Notes under the pieces: model-generated | What the model was told of the DNA's origin: nothing | Seen by the model: the letters and a program-made list of their open reading frames with translations, nothing else | Database searches by the model: none | Assembly (NCBI GenBank): GCA_049890035.1 | Contig: JBMHCG010000060.1 | Location: forward strand, 1 to 25,156 | Direction of reading: 5' to 3' | Length of the DNA stretch: 25,156 bases | DNA from: UBA11891 sp049890035 | Lineage (GTDB): Bacteria > Bacteroidota > Bacteroidia > Flavobacteriales > Flavobacteriaceae | Part shown: positions 5,949 through 14,444 of the stretch, piece by piece | How the letters are laid out: every line of letters starts with the position of its first letter | Numbering within the stretch: the stretch's first letter is position 1 | Made by a program: the position numbers and the translations under genes

Positions 5949-7984
5949 TCGATTATAATATTAAAAGTAAATGAGGCTTTATATTCCAAATTTTGAGAAT
6001 AGCGATACAAAAATACTTGTTTTATCGTATAGGATTCACCAGACTGTACTTTTCCTGGGTATTGAACAATAGTAAAAATATTATCCGAATCATCATATTC
6101 AGAAGCAATTCTTGAGTGTTCATCTGACCAACCCAGAACGTTTCCATTACTATCAAACCAATGGCCATAGCCATTTGCAGTGTAATCAAAGGAAATTGTA
6201 CCATCTGCTTGTTCAGCACCAAATTGAATTTTATTGCCAAACAACGTTTTAAATTCGTCTGAACACAATTTAAACGCTTGTCGAATTTGATATAGTTGCG
6301 AACTATTGAGAGTAACGGTCGTTCCGGTGTAATTCTCGTCATTAACTGGGAAACGTAAATCAAATGAAAAATCAATATTGTTAGGGAATTCATTTTCTTC
6401 AAAATGGCATGCTCCAAATTTATTTGTATTTATAAATTTTATGGTATAAGGCCACTGTTCTTCAGGATGTGGTGGATCTAACCATGGATGGGGTCGATAC
6501 TTTTCTGGGGCACCTGTGACCACAAACCAAAGTTTTGCAGTAGCGTCAGGGATTGTAAATTCAGTATGGGTAGGAATGTCTTCATTTGCTTGATTCATTT
6601 CACCATAAATTCGTTCGCCATTGTTTCGTTGCGCAACATAGCCCATCCGCCAACTAGCATCAGAAGCATGTTCTATTGGGTTGAATTCAGTATCGTTTAG
6701 CAAACCGGTAAACTCCGTTGAAACAACCGTTCCTGCATCTGGCACATTCAATTTGATAATGTTATAACCTGCTGTTCCGGGAACATCTTCTTTTGAAATT
6801 TTATACGTTGCTTCTTCAATGTGGGTTAAGTTAACCTGATTGATGTCAATATAATTTTGACCCAACTCCCTCAATGGATGGATATCCCAAGTTGCAAATT
6901 TCGATACGGCTTCAAAAAATTCTGCATGAAACTGGTCAAGGGTGATATTATTAATTCTCATATAAGCTTGAACAGGATCTTCAGGGTTTTTGGATTCGCG
7001 CCATAACTTACCCATGAAATCAATTCCATGTTTTTCCTCCCAATAATAATGAATCCAATAGCTAAGGTATCGCAAATCTTCATGCATAAAGGTCTTGTTC
7101 GCGAGCTGATTGTATGCATGAATGGGATCAAATACTTGATTGGGGTATGATTTAAAGGCTTGATATTGAGCTGTTTGTTCCCAAAATCCATTCCCGCCGG
7201 AACCATTTGGACCAAAACCATAACGATAACCACTATCTCCTCCAAGGTCGCAATGAACTTGGTACTGGAAGGCATGTCCAATTTCATGGGCGACGGTTTG
7301 TCCGCATGGTTGGCATGTACTGGGACTTATCCAAATAGCCCCAATGATGTCATCATAGCCAGAACCATAGGCCGCCCACCCTTCATCATAAAGGAGCATA
7401 ATCATAAGTTTGTATTGGTCTAAGTAAGATTCCCCTGCACCGAGTTTTACAAAACCGAGTTCTATATTTTTTTGATAAAACTCCTCCGCTTTACTGAGTA
7501 AAAAATCTATGTCTACGCGCATGTGAGCAGGGACTTCTTCTGAATTTGGATCCATTCCAAATTCTGATTCCCAAAAAATAATGATGTTATCCGACTCTTT
7601 AGAGCGTCCATAATACCAATTACTCTCAGGATTATTTACATCCATTTCATTTCTTATACTTTCAGGGATATAAACTTTTTTACCAATTGCTTCAAAATTT
7701 GCTGTAATCGTTTGATCAGAGGTTACAATAAGGTTCAAGGGATTGTCTACAGAACCATTAGACCAATTGGTAAAAACATATCCTGCCTCAGCGGTAGCAG
7801 TTATTGTTATTGATTCACCCGCGTTGAATGTTCCTCCAGTTAGATTTACGGTTCCGCCTTCCAGTGCAGACACCCTTAATTCATATGTAGCATCCTCTGA
7901 TTCTACGGGAATTATAACTTCGGTATCATAATCTGGTGAACAACAAACAAATAGAATAGTAAGGATTAATAGACGTTTTGGCAT
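5945..7984 (-). CDS. Lipoprotein zinc metalloprotease (DUF6055/DUF4859-like)
   Basis: A 679 aa putative surface or periplasmic peptidase. The N-terminus MPKRLLILTILFVCCSPDYD is a lipoprotein signal with Cys at 14/15. Residues about 35-98 form an InlB B-repeat/Listeria-Bacteroides-like module (GGTVNLTGGTFNAGESITI and the TITANFEA end). The catalytic domain carries HEIGH at 233-237 and a downstream WEQTAQY with E269 as likely third zinc ligand, a gluzincin-like layout; I associate this text with DUF6055. The C-terminal part (about 540-679, NGYGHWFDSNGNVLGW) resembles DUF4859, seen in Bacteroidota surface proteins. It is probably outer-membrane anchored and acts on extracellular protein or glycoprotein; the substrate is unknown. 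It is monocistronic. A TATCTTTT sequence upstream could be its -7 element. The family names are from memory; the metalloprotease motif is directly visible. Confidence 0.85.
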   Translation of the reverse strand: MPKRLLILTILFVCCSPDYDTEVIIPVESEDATYELRVSALEGGTVNLTGGTFNAGESITITATAEAGYVFTNWSNGSVDNPLNLIVTSDQTITANFEAIGKKVYIPESIRNEMDVNNPESNWYYGRSKESDNIIIFWESEFGMDPNSEEVPAHMRVDIDFLLSKAEEFYQKNIELGFVKLGAGESYLDQYKLMIMLLYDEGWAAYGSGYDDIIGAIWISPSTCQPCGQTVAHEIGHAFQYQVHCDLGGDSGYRYGFGPNGSGGNGFWEQTAQYQAFKSYPNQVFDPIHAYNQLANKTFMHEDLRYLSYWIHYYWEEKHGIDFMGKLWRESKNPEDPVQAYMRINNITLDQFHAEFFEAVSKFATWDIHPLRELGQNYIDINQVNLTHIEEATYKISKEDVPGTAGYNIIKLNVPDAGTVVSTEFTGLLNDTEFNPIEHASDASWRMGYVAQRNNGERIYGEMNQANEDIPTHTEFTIPDATAKLWFVVTGAPEKYRPHPWLDPPHPEEQWPYTIKFINTNKFGACHFEENEFPNNIDFSFDLRFPVNDENYTGTTVTLNSSQLYQIRQAFKLCSDEFKTLFGNKIQFGAEQADGTISFDYTANGYGHWFDSNGNVLGWSDEHSRIASEYDDSDNIFTIVQYPGKVQSGESYTIKQVFLYRYSQNLEYKASFTFNIIID

Positions 7985-8144
7985 ATGGTTATTCGTTGAA
8001 AAAAGATAACTAAATTTTTTGGAAGGGGTTCGAGTAATTTTAAATGTTTTAGCATGATTAAACTCACTTTTTTCTCATCTGCATTTACTTTTTCGGTGCA
8101 AGCGTGTTTTACAAGTAAATAAAGGATTGAATAAATCAAAAGAC

Positions 8145-8273
8145 ATGAAATCCACCAGTACAGAAAACAGAGAGAATTTCTTCAATTGCTCCGGGTTTTG
8201 GGAATCTATTGTTGAAAATATGGGTACAGCGTGCTTTTCCACTGAAATGCATATGGAGTGGTTCTATGTTTGA
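8145..8273 (+). CDS. Possible small protein, 42 aa
   Basis: Begins MKSTSTENRENFFNCSGFW and ends HMEWFYV. The start is preceded by AATAAATCAAAAGAC, a leader similar to those before 1606 and 9116. Its last eight bases overlap the start of the next small ORF (ATGTTTGA), a layout typical of translational coupling. No family is recognised; the support is the leader and the overlap only. Confidence 0.35.
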   Translation: MKSTSTENRENFFNCSGFWESIVENMGTACFSTEMHMEWFYV

Positions 8274-8412
8274 TCAAAAAGATAACTTTCTTAGAAATCT
8301 AACAGCCTTGTTCCTTTGGCTATGGATTGCTTTTTTTGTTTTAGATAATGTGTCCTCGATGATTCTAGGAATCGTATCTAGTGGATTTATGATCGTCCTA
8401 AAACAGCCCTAG
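8266..8412 (+). CDS. Small membrane protein, 48 aa
   Basis: Begins MFDQKDNFLRNLTALFLWLW. A hydrophobic segment at about residues 12-27 and a second at about 30-44 (SSMILGIVSSGFMIVL), with a basic end (KQP), suggest a small two-helix inner-membrane protein. It resembles in size and plan the three tandem proteins at 1606-2115. The ATG lies inside the end of the upstream 42 aa ORF. An earlier TTG start (8209) is less likely. Function unknown. Confidence 0.5.
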   Translation: MFDQKDNFLRNLTALFLWLWIAFFVLDNVSSMILGIVSSGFMIVLKQP

Positions 8413-8493
8413 TTATCGGATAATACGTTATTGCATACTTACAATTTGAGGGGGATTCTTTACCTTCTAACCCGAATGACTATTTTGTAAAGC

Positions 8494-9000
8494 ATGTTGG
8501 CCTACAGAGATATTACACTGAAAACGAAAATTAATGATCGGCAGGGACTTGAAGAAAAGCTGCTGTCCATGGGTGCAAGATTGATCAAAAAAGAAAAGCA
8601 GCATGATATTTATTTTCAGGTTAGTGAAGGTAAATTGAAATACAGGAAAAGTCCGGATAGCGAAAAATTAATTCATTACAAAAGAGAGCGATTCAACCAC
8701 TGTGAAAAAACGGTTGTCTTTCGATACGAGCGTAACCCTTCAGAGGAAGCAGTAAAAAAGCTGTTTCATCGGTTGCCCTTACTCGCCGAAACAAAAAAAA
8801 TCCGTAGTCTATTTCAAAAGAACAACGTATCCATCCATATAGACGAAATGTCTGATGGTAGGCAATTCCTTGAATTGGAGGCTAAAGATTTTGGGGGCAA
8901 ACGTGGCGATGAGCAGCTAAAAAAGGAGTGCTTTGATGTTTTCTATGAATTAGGATTTTGCAGACAAGACCTCATACAGACAGGATATCAAAATCTTTAA
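8494..9000 (+). CDS. CYTH-domain protein (CyaB/thiamine-triphosphatase-like)
   Basis: A 168 aa protein of the CYTH superfamily (class IV adenylate cyclase / triphosphatase tunnel fold). Seen are the N-terminal strand and helix (DITLKTKINDRQGLEEKLLS, then GARLI), QHDIYFQV, KLKYRKS, the repeated basic strands (HYKRE, VVFRYER), and the late acidic strand IDEMSDGRQFLELEA, followed by a helix with GFCRQDLIQTGY. The diagnostic ExExK at the start is changed to DxTxK (D6, T8, K10). One acidic metal or phosphate-contact residue is therefore lost, so activity may differ from cyclase or triphosphatase members. Length is normal for the family. The start at 8494 is the only ATG giving the first strand. 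No obvious operon partner. Confidence 0.78.
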   Translation: MLAYRDITLKTKINDRQGLEEKLLSMGARLIKKEKQHDIYFQVSEGKLKYRKSPDSEKLIHYKRERFNHCEKTVVFRYERNPSEEAVKKLFHRLPLLAETKKIRSLFQKNNVSIHIDEMSDGRQFLELEAKDFGGKRGDEQLKKECFDVFYELGFCRQDLIQTGYQNL

Positions 9001-9115
9001 GACGCATACGAATTTATTTGACACCCTGTTTGGGAGTTGTTTTAGTACGTCTGTGTGCCTTTTAAAAATAAGTGATTATTTGTAACTTTCATCCACTAAC
9101 CATAAATCAAGACAT

Positions 9116-9875
9116 ATGAAAAAGCTAATTTTTTTTAGCCCTCTTCTCGCTTTGTTTTTTTTCAAACGCTCAGATTAATCACTATTGGTACATCAAAGTA
9201 GACCCGGATAAAAGTGAACGGTTTGAAACCGTTATGAAAGATTATTTTTTGAAAGTGGCACAGCATTCAGTAGATAATGGCAAAACGTTTACAGGGTGGA
9301 GTGTTTGGAGAAAAAACGGGAGTACCGATAGGCATCAATACAATTACATAATAGCAGTAAGTTGTAAAAGTATTGAGGCGTTGACTACAAGCCCCTGGGA
9401 CTGGTTGCCCGTTGAAGCCACCGGCGTCAAACAGGAATATATAGACGTAGAATGGGAAATTTTCAGAAGAGATACCTACCGCGTGCATGCAGCTGTTCCG
9501 GGTAATTTTGACTACATCGTAGTAAATTATTCGAAGCCCGATGACTTGCAAAAACAATTGGCTTATGAAGTGGAATACATCGCACCTGTGATGAAAGATC
9601 TCATTTCAAAAAAGGAGTATGGAAGAACGGGTTGGAACGTTCAGCATAAAATCTATCCATCATCCAGTAATGAAAAATATACCATGATGACAGTTGATGG
9701 ATATTCTTCCTGGACAGATGCAGTAAAGTCATTTGACTATGTATAGGGTGAGGATCGGTCGGCACCGTGGCTAAAAGCAGTCCGAAAAGTACACGGGGAT
9801 AAAACAAAGGAACAATCAACAAACAATGCCTTTGGCTACAGACCCATATACAAAAGAATCGTTTCAACAAAGTAA
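9116..9875 (+). pseudogene. Exported protein of unknown function, broken by frameshift and amber stop
   Basis: ATG at 9116 starts a normal signal peptide that reads out of frame after a run of eight T (9155-9162) and stops at TAA soon after. With seven T the frame continues as MKKLIFFSPLLALFFSNAQ and then INHYWYIKVDPDKSERFE, which joins the 170 aa open frame at 9234-9746. That frame ends in TAG at 9744, yet the same frame stays open with protein-like text (GEDRSAPWLKAVRKVHG) to a TAA at 9873. The intact product would be about 252 aa, exported, with a repeated plan of Trp-rich segments (TGWSVWRKNG, TGWNVQHKIY). I do not recognise the family. The leader has AACCATAAATCA before the ATG. Two lesions argue for a true pseudogene; the T8 tract could also be a slippage site or a sequencing error. 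Confidence 0.7.
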
Positions 9876-9896
9876 ATCACCTGTGTACGTACTGGG

Positions 9897-9925
9897 AACC
9901 CTTCTTTGTGGAGGGTTTTTCTTTT
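9897..9925 (+). terminator. Rho-independent terminator
   Basis: Stem AACCCTTC (9897-9904) with GGAGGGTT (9910-9917, one wobble), 5-base loop, followed by TTTTTCTTTT. Its position 22 bases after the distal stop at 9875, rather than after the amber at 9746, supports the view that the ancestral gene ended at 9875. Confidence 0.7.
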
Positions 9926-10019
9926 GACTGAAATGGATTTTAGAAAAGGGCCACAGCAGACTGAGGTTTTTGGTAGAAAGGTTTTCGACGGTGATTTAAA
10001 AGTGTATAGTCAAACACCC

Positions 10020-10027
10020 TATTTTTG
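10020..10027 (+). promoter_or_regulatory. Promoter -7 element (TATTTTTG)
   Basis: An exact TAnnTTTG element 48 bases upstream of the hydrolase start codon. No TTG at the ideal -33 distance is seen. Confidence 0.45.
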
Positions 10028-10074
10028 AATAGCGAATCCATTGTTAAATTTCAAAAATCAAACAAACTTTTTTA

Positions 10075-11025
10075 ATGCCGATCCTTGTTCCGGATTACTG
10101 TCCCTCTTTTGTATTTAGAAACGGACATGTTAATACAATATACAGTTCTCTTTTTAGAAAAATAAAGCCGCCTCCTTTTCACCGAAAACGGATTGAAACC
10201 CCCGACAATGATTTTTTAGATGTTGATATACTAGAAAAGGATAGTAAAAAACTCGTAATCCTTTGCCATGGTTTAGAGGGAAGTAGTGCTTCCAAATATA
10301 TTGGAGCCCTTGCAACCTTGCTGAGTCGTAATGGATATGCTGTTGCAGCCATGAATTACCGTTTTTGTAGTGGTGAAATTAACCGCCAATTGATTACGTA
10401 TCACAGTGGCAGAACAGAGGACTTACATACCGTTATTTCTTCTTTACACGACCCCTATGAATCCCTCTACTTGGTCGGGTTTAGTCTCGGGGGCAACCTT
10501 GTTTTAAAGTATAACGGAGAGGGGCTATTCCCCTTGCAAACTAAAATTAGAGCCAACGTGGCGGTGTCTGTCCCGGTTGATTTACAAGCTTCTTCCAGGG
10601 TCCTGCAACAGCGACAAAACCGTCTATACACCTGGCGGTTTTTACGAAGCTTATCAAAAAAGATTCAACGTAAACACAAACAGTACCCAGAGCAGGTAGA
10701 CATTAAACTCCTTAAAAAAGTGAAAAGATTGATTGATTTTGATGAATATTACACCAGCAAACTCAACGGCTTTAAAAATGCAAAAGAGTATTACACCCAA
10801 GCGAGTAGTAAACAATTTATTCCTTTTATTCAAAAACCGTCTTTACTTATCAATGCCCTGGATGACCCTTTTTTATCTCCTTCTTGTTTCCCTTATAAAG
10901 AAGCTGAAAACAATCCTAATTTTTATTTACTGTGTCCTCACTATGGAGGGCATGTGGGATTTGTCTCTAAAGAATCGTTTTATTGGTCTGAAAAACAAAT
11001 CTTGAACTTTATTGAACGGTTCTAA
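10075..11025 (+). CDS. YheT-like alpha/beta hydrolase
   Basis: A 316 aa protein of the YheT/ABHD1-3 group of alpha/beta hydrolases, cytoplasmic esterase- or lipase-like enzymes of uncertain natural substrate. The opening NGHVNTIYSSLFR is the family signature at the N-terminus. The oxyanion strand and loop are LVILCHGLEGSS (about 60-71); the nucleophile elbow is GFSLGG with S137; the acid is D263 or D264 in ALDDPF; the catalytic His is H293 in YGGHVGF. No signal peptide. The length is typical. It stands alone, with a -7 element at 10020. The family assignment is firm; the biological reaction is not known for most members. Confidence 0.9.
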   Translation: MPILVPDYCPSFVFRNGHVNTIYSSLFRKIKPPPFHRKRIETPDNDFLDVDILEKDSKKLVILCHGLEGSSASKYIGALATLLSRNGYAVAAMNYRFCSGEINRQLITYHSGRTEDLHTVISSLHDPYESLYLVGFSLGGNLVLKYNGEGLFPLQTKIRANVAVSVPVDLQASSRVLQQRQNRLYTWRFLRSLSKKIQRKHKQYPEQVDIKLLKKVKRLIDFDEYYTSKLNGFKNAKEYYTQASSKQFIPFIQKPSLLINALDDPFLSPSCFPYKEAENNPNFYLLCPHYGGHVGFVSKESFYWSEKQILNFIERF

Positions 11026-11070
11026 TTTCTCTTGTCTACTGTTTTTCACATCTAAAATTTAATTACCTTA

Positions 11071-11325
11071 ATGAAAACAAATTTTCATGGAATGGTATTT
11101 TAAAAACAGATGGTGGATTTGGAGTGTCACATGCGTCTATGTGGCCTACCGAATTTACCTGTCTCTATACTATTAATAATCAAATAAAATTGACTGCCAC
11201 AAGAACAACTTTTTGAACCGATTCGTTTTACTCAAAGTATAATCGGCGGCTTTAGAGAAATAAAAAAGGCCTTGATTCCCCATAAGTCAATTTTGGTAAA
11301 TAGCGTTGCCATTGACCCTATTTAA
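11071..11325 (+). pseudogene. Remnant of a small unknown gene with frameshifts
   Basis: Two consecutive stretches read like protein in different frames. The first contains WNGILKTDGGFG, SHASMWPTEF and NQIKLTATRTTF (about 11088-11213); the second contains QEQLFEPIRFTQ, IGGFREIKKALI and HKSILVNSVAIDP and ends in TAA at 11323-11325. They abut at about 11198-11212, so a one-base change would join them. A start ATG at 11071 (MKTNF) is also one frame off. The joined product would be about 85 residues with alternating beta-strand text. No family is recognised. Two frame breaks suggest decay rather than sequencing error. Confidence 0.5.
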
Positions 11326-11358
11326 ACGTGCAATTAAAAGTCCAAAAAACCCGATCGC

Positions 11359-11910
11359 ATGCTATTGATTGAATTAGCCTATTACAGAAAGGAACGTATC
11401 CCAGAAGCCTTATTTGAAAAAGTATGCAATCTGATCAACAAGGCGTACCACAACAGCGAAAAGGAGTTATGGAAGCGGGAGGTATCACGAGTCAACAAGC
11501 ATGAACTGTTAGAAGCAGTGGCTGACGGGAGCTTAATTGTCGCAAGAAATCGCCGTCACATTGTGGGAACAGTTGTTGTAAAACCGATCGTCGATGGAAA
11601 AGCAGTAAAATTTGAAATGCTTTGTGTTGCAGACGCATACAGAAAAAAAGGCGTTGGATTGAAATTGGTTGAAGCGATTGAAAATTGGGCCCTTCAGAAT
11701 TACTTATACCATATACAGTTGGAGTTACTTGCTCCGGTGGAATGGAGGCATCCCGAAAAAGAGTTTTTAAAAAAATGGTACCGTAAATTGGGCTATCGAC
11801 CCACGGCCAAAATTGCATTTGAAAGCATGTTCCCAAAGCGGTACAGACTGTTGAGTTGTCAATGTGATTTTACCGTTTGGGAAAAAAAACTCACAACGGC
11901 CACCCCATAA
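11359..11910 (+). CDS. GNAT-family N-acetyltransferase
   Basis: A 183 aa cytoplasmic acyl-CoA-dependent acetyltransferase. The acetyl-CoA pyrophosphate loop is clear: strand MLCVADAY followed by RKKGVG (95-100) and helix LKLVEAIENWA. Strand 4 before it (GTVVVKPIVDG) and a late LGYRPTAK segment complete the usual GNAT order. The N-terminal part contains a long helix that could define the acceptor. The acceptor (amine, amino acid, antibiotic or protein) cannot be inferred. It stands alone after a decayed gene; the ATG at 11359 gives the full fold. Confidence 0.85.
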   Translation: MLLIELAYYRKERIPEALFEKVCNLINKAYHNSEKELWKREVSRVNKHELLEAVADGSLIVARNRRHIVGTVVVKPIVDGKAVKFEMLCVADAYRKKGVGLKLVEAIENWALQNYLYHIQLELLAPVEWRHPEKEFLKKWYRKLGYRPTAKIAFESMFPKRYRLLSCQCDFTVWEKKLTTATP

Positions 11911-12009
11911 TTACGATCCCAATCTCCATTGGTTTTGAAGAGAAGCAAGAAAGTGTAACATTTTTTACAAAAAACCCTCTTTAGAATAGTGCGATCACAC
12001 TGGTTTTGT

Positions 12010-14412
12010 ATGAAAAAAAGCTCCAACCCCATCAGGGCGTTATCCATTTCGATGAAAGGTATTTTCATTTTGCTAGTATTTACCACAGGGGGGCTCTATG
12101 CACAATCTACCCTGCAGGGTCAGCTGACCAACGTATCTGACGAACCCTTGGCTTTTGCTAATGTGGTCCTTTATCCCAAATCATCAGGAGCAGATCCTTT
12201 GGGAACGCTAAGTGATTCCGATGGAAAATATAGAGTAGAAAACATCCCAACAGGCACCTATATTCTTGAAATTTCCTTATTGGGTTACGAAATTCTTACC
12301 CGAGACAGCCTTGATTTTCCGTCATCAGTTCTGTCAAAAGCATTAAACTTTGTTCTCAAGCCTGCCACAGAGAACCTGGATGAGGTGGTGGTCAAAGGCA
12401 ATCCGCCCGTGCTCCGGCAAACAGCAGAAAAACTGATTTTAAGTGTACAGAATTCTGAGATGGTCACCACCAATCTTCAGGATGTGATGAAGAAAATTCC
12501 AGGGATGATCGTCATCAACGGGCGCATCAATTACGGTGGGCAACAAAACATTCGGATATTGATCAATGGAAAACGGACCGACTATATGGATACCGAAACA
12601 CTTCTTCGAGATTTTCCTGCCGATCAAATCAAAGAGGTGGAGTTGATTCAGCAACCTGGAGCCGAATTTGATGCCGAAGGAACAGGACCCATTGTCAACA
12701 TTATCCTGATGAAAAATGCCAAACTGGGATCGTATGGGACGATTAAATCGAATTTAGGTTATGACAACCAACCCGAATATGGGAGCAGTATCAGTTATTC
12801 CAGCTACAAAGGGCAGCTCAATTGGCAAGGCCAATTGGGAGCCCGTCGATCCTCCTGGCGTGAGGATCTATTTCTCAACCGAAACGTTGGGGAAGAGGTG
12901 TATTACAATGCCTCTATTTCACCCTATGGCCCTGTAAATTATCAAACCAACCTAAACTTGGATTATTACGGAAAAAAAGGGCACAGTTGGGGTCTTTCTG
13001 GTCGGTTGATTCAGACACAATCCGATCGAGTCACCGCCAACGAAACCCAAATTGGCCAGGGCAATGCAACAGGCTTGTTGTTGACCGATAATATTTTTGA
13101 ACGTGACCGGACCACTTATACCCTGAATCCATACTACGAATTCGAGGACGAACAACAGAAACTGGAGCTGGACTTTAACTATGTCTATTACCAAAACCGC
13201 AATGACAATGAATTGTTACGGCTGGCGGGAAGTAACTTGCCCTATGTCAATCAACGATATGTGCAGTTGGGGGACTATACCATTCGAACCTATCGCTTGG
13301 ATTACAAACGAGATGTATCCGATAAAACCCAATGGCGCGGTGGATTCAAAGGAGCTTTTGTCAATACAGATAACCGACAAGAGGTGTATGATGACAGCCC
13401 TATCGGTTACAGAAATAATTCCAATTTGAGTAATGAATTTTTGATAGATGAAAGTATCCTAGCAGTCTACACCAAGTTGAACCACAATTGGGGAAAGGGA
13501 TCGATTTCAGCGGGACTTCGCTGGGAAGAAAGCATTACAGAAGGGTTTTCCAAAGCAGTCGATCAAACCCGCAGTCGCAAGATCAGTCGATTTTTTCCCT
13601 CAGCCAGTGTGCAGCAAACCATCAAAGGTCCGATTGCAGTTAGTTTGGCCTATAGTTACCGCATCAATAGACCGGCCTATAATTCGCTCAATGCCTTTGA
13701 CTATTATTATGACCCCTACACGGCCGAACGGGGAAATCCCAACTTGAAACCCGCATTTTCCAATAACTATCAATTCAATTTGACCTACGAAAAACAACCT
13801 TTTTTTGGTGTGAGTTACCGACAGATACAAGACAATTTGTTTGAGATGGTGACACAAAACGACGCTACAGCACAGGCGGCACGAACCACGATCAACTTGG
13901 GACAACAACGCAACTGGCGGATGCAGCTTTTTGCCCCACTGAATTTTGGTAATTCTTTTGAAGGATTTACGGGAGTGATTGCCAATCACAACGCCTATCA
14001 GTCTGAAAATTTAGATCCCGTGCTCGATTTGGCACAGTGGAATTTTATGTGGTTTACGAGTGTAGAATGGCGTTTGCCAGGCGACATTCAATCCGAAATT
14101 AGTTTTTTCTACAGCAATGGGGGTCTGGACGGGATTATTGAATACGACTATGTTCTGGATTTGAGTACTGGCTTTAGTAGGACTTTTTTTGAGGATCAAT
14201 TGAAAGTCAACCTCAGCATTTCAGATTGGTTAGATCGTCGCTTTATAGGTCGAATTCGTTATGCCAATGTAGATACAGAAGTGATTAGTGACTGGTATCG
14301 AAGGATTGTTAATCTCCAGTTTACTTATTCAATAGGAAAACAATACGGTCGTTCAAAAAAGCGATCAAACAGTGCTGCAGAAGAAGAACAACGAATAAAG
14401 GACAATAATTAA
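12010..14412 (+). CDS. Outer-membrane beta-barrel family protein (TonB-receptor-like)
   Basis: An 800 aa outer-membrane protein of the type with an N-terminal carboxypeptidase-regulatory-like domain, a plug and a large barrel (OMP_b-brl_3 style). I prefer ATG 12010 over the GTG at 11989; the in-frame Met at 12052 (MKGIFILLVFTTGGLYAQ) would give the shortest signal peptide. After cleavage before QSTLQG, residues about 33-110 form the CarboxypepD-like module (DEPLAFANVVLYPKS, GTYILEISLLGYE). LDEVVVKG starts the plug, with DVMKKIPGM, NIRILINGKR and GAEFDAEGTGPIVNIIL. The rest is barrel strands with alternating aromatic residues. The length lies slightly above the family norm. The substrate is unknown: there is no SusD partner next door. 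The end is a charged KKRSNSAAEEEQ tail, not a terminal aromatic. Confidence 0.85.
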   Translation: MKKSSNPIRALSISMKGIFILLVFTTGGLYAQSTLQGQLTNVSDEPLAFANVVLYPKSSGADPLGTLSDSDGKYRVENIPTGTYILEISLLGYEILTRDSLDFPSSVLSKALNFVLKPATENLDEVVVKGNPPVLRQTAEKLILSVQNSEMVTTNLQDVMKKIPGMIVINGRINYGGQQNIRILINGKRTDYMDTETLLRDFPADQIKEVELIQQPGAEFDAEGTGPIVNIILMKNAKLGSYGTIKSNLGYDNQPEYGSSISYSSYKGQLNWQGQLGARRSSWREDLFLNRNVGEEVYYNASISPYGPVNYQTNLNLDYYGKKGHSWGLSGRLIQTQSDRVTANETQIGQGNATGLLLTDNIFERDRTTYTLNPYYEFEDEQQKLELDFNYVYYQNRNDNELLRLAGSNLPYVNQRYVQLGDYTIRTYRLDYKRDVSDKTQWRGGFKGAFVNTDNRQEVYDDSPIGYRNNSNLSNEFLIDESILAVYTKLNHNWGKGSISAGLRWEESITEGFSKAVDQTRSRKISRFFPSASVQQTIKGPIAVSLAYSYRINRPAYNSLNAFDYYYDPYTAERGNPNLKPAFSNNYQFNLTYEKQPFFGVSYRQIQDNLFEMVTQNDATAQAARTTINLGQQRNWRMQLFAPLNFGNSFEGFTGVIANHNAYQSENLDPVLDLAQWNFMWFTSVEWRLPGDIQSEISFFYSNGGLDGIIEYDYVLDLSTGFSRTFFEDQLKVNLSISDWLDRRFIGRIRYANVDTEVISDWYRRIVNLQFTYSIGKQYGRSKKRSNSAAEEEQRIKDNN

Positions 14413-14432
14413 GTTCCGTCTGGATCTTTGGG

Positions 14433-14440
14433 TACCTTTG
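14433..14440 (+). promoter_or_regulatory. Promoter -7 element (TACCTTTG) directly before the alcohol dehydrogenase
   Basis: An exact TAnnTTTG, only four bases before the ATG. If used, transcription would begin at or near the start codon and give a leaderless mRNA. No -33 TTG at the normal spacing was found. Confidence 0.4.
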
Positions 14441-14444
14441 TTTC

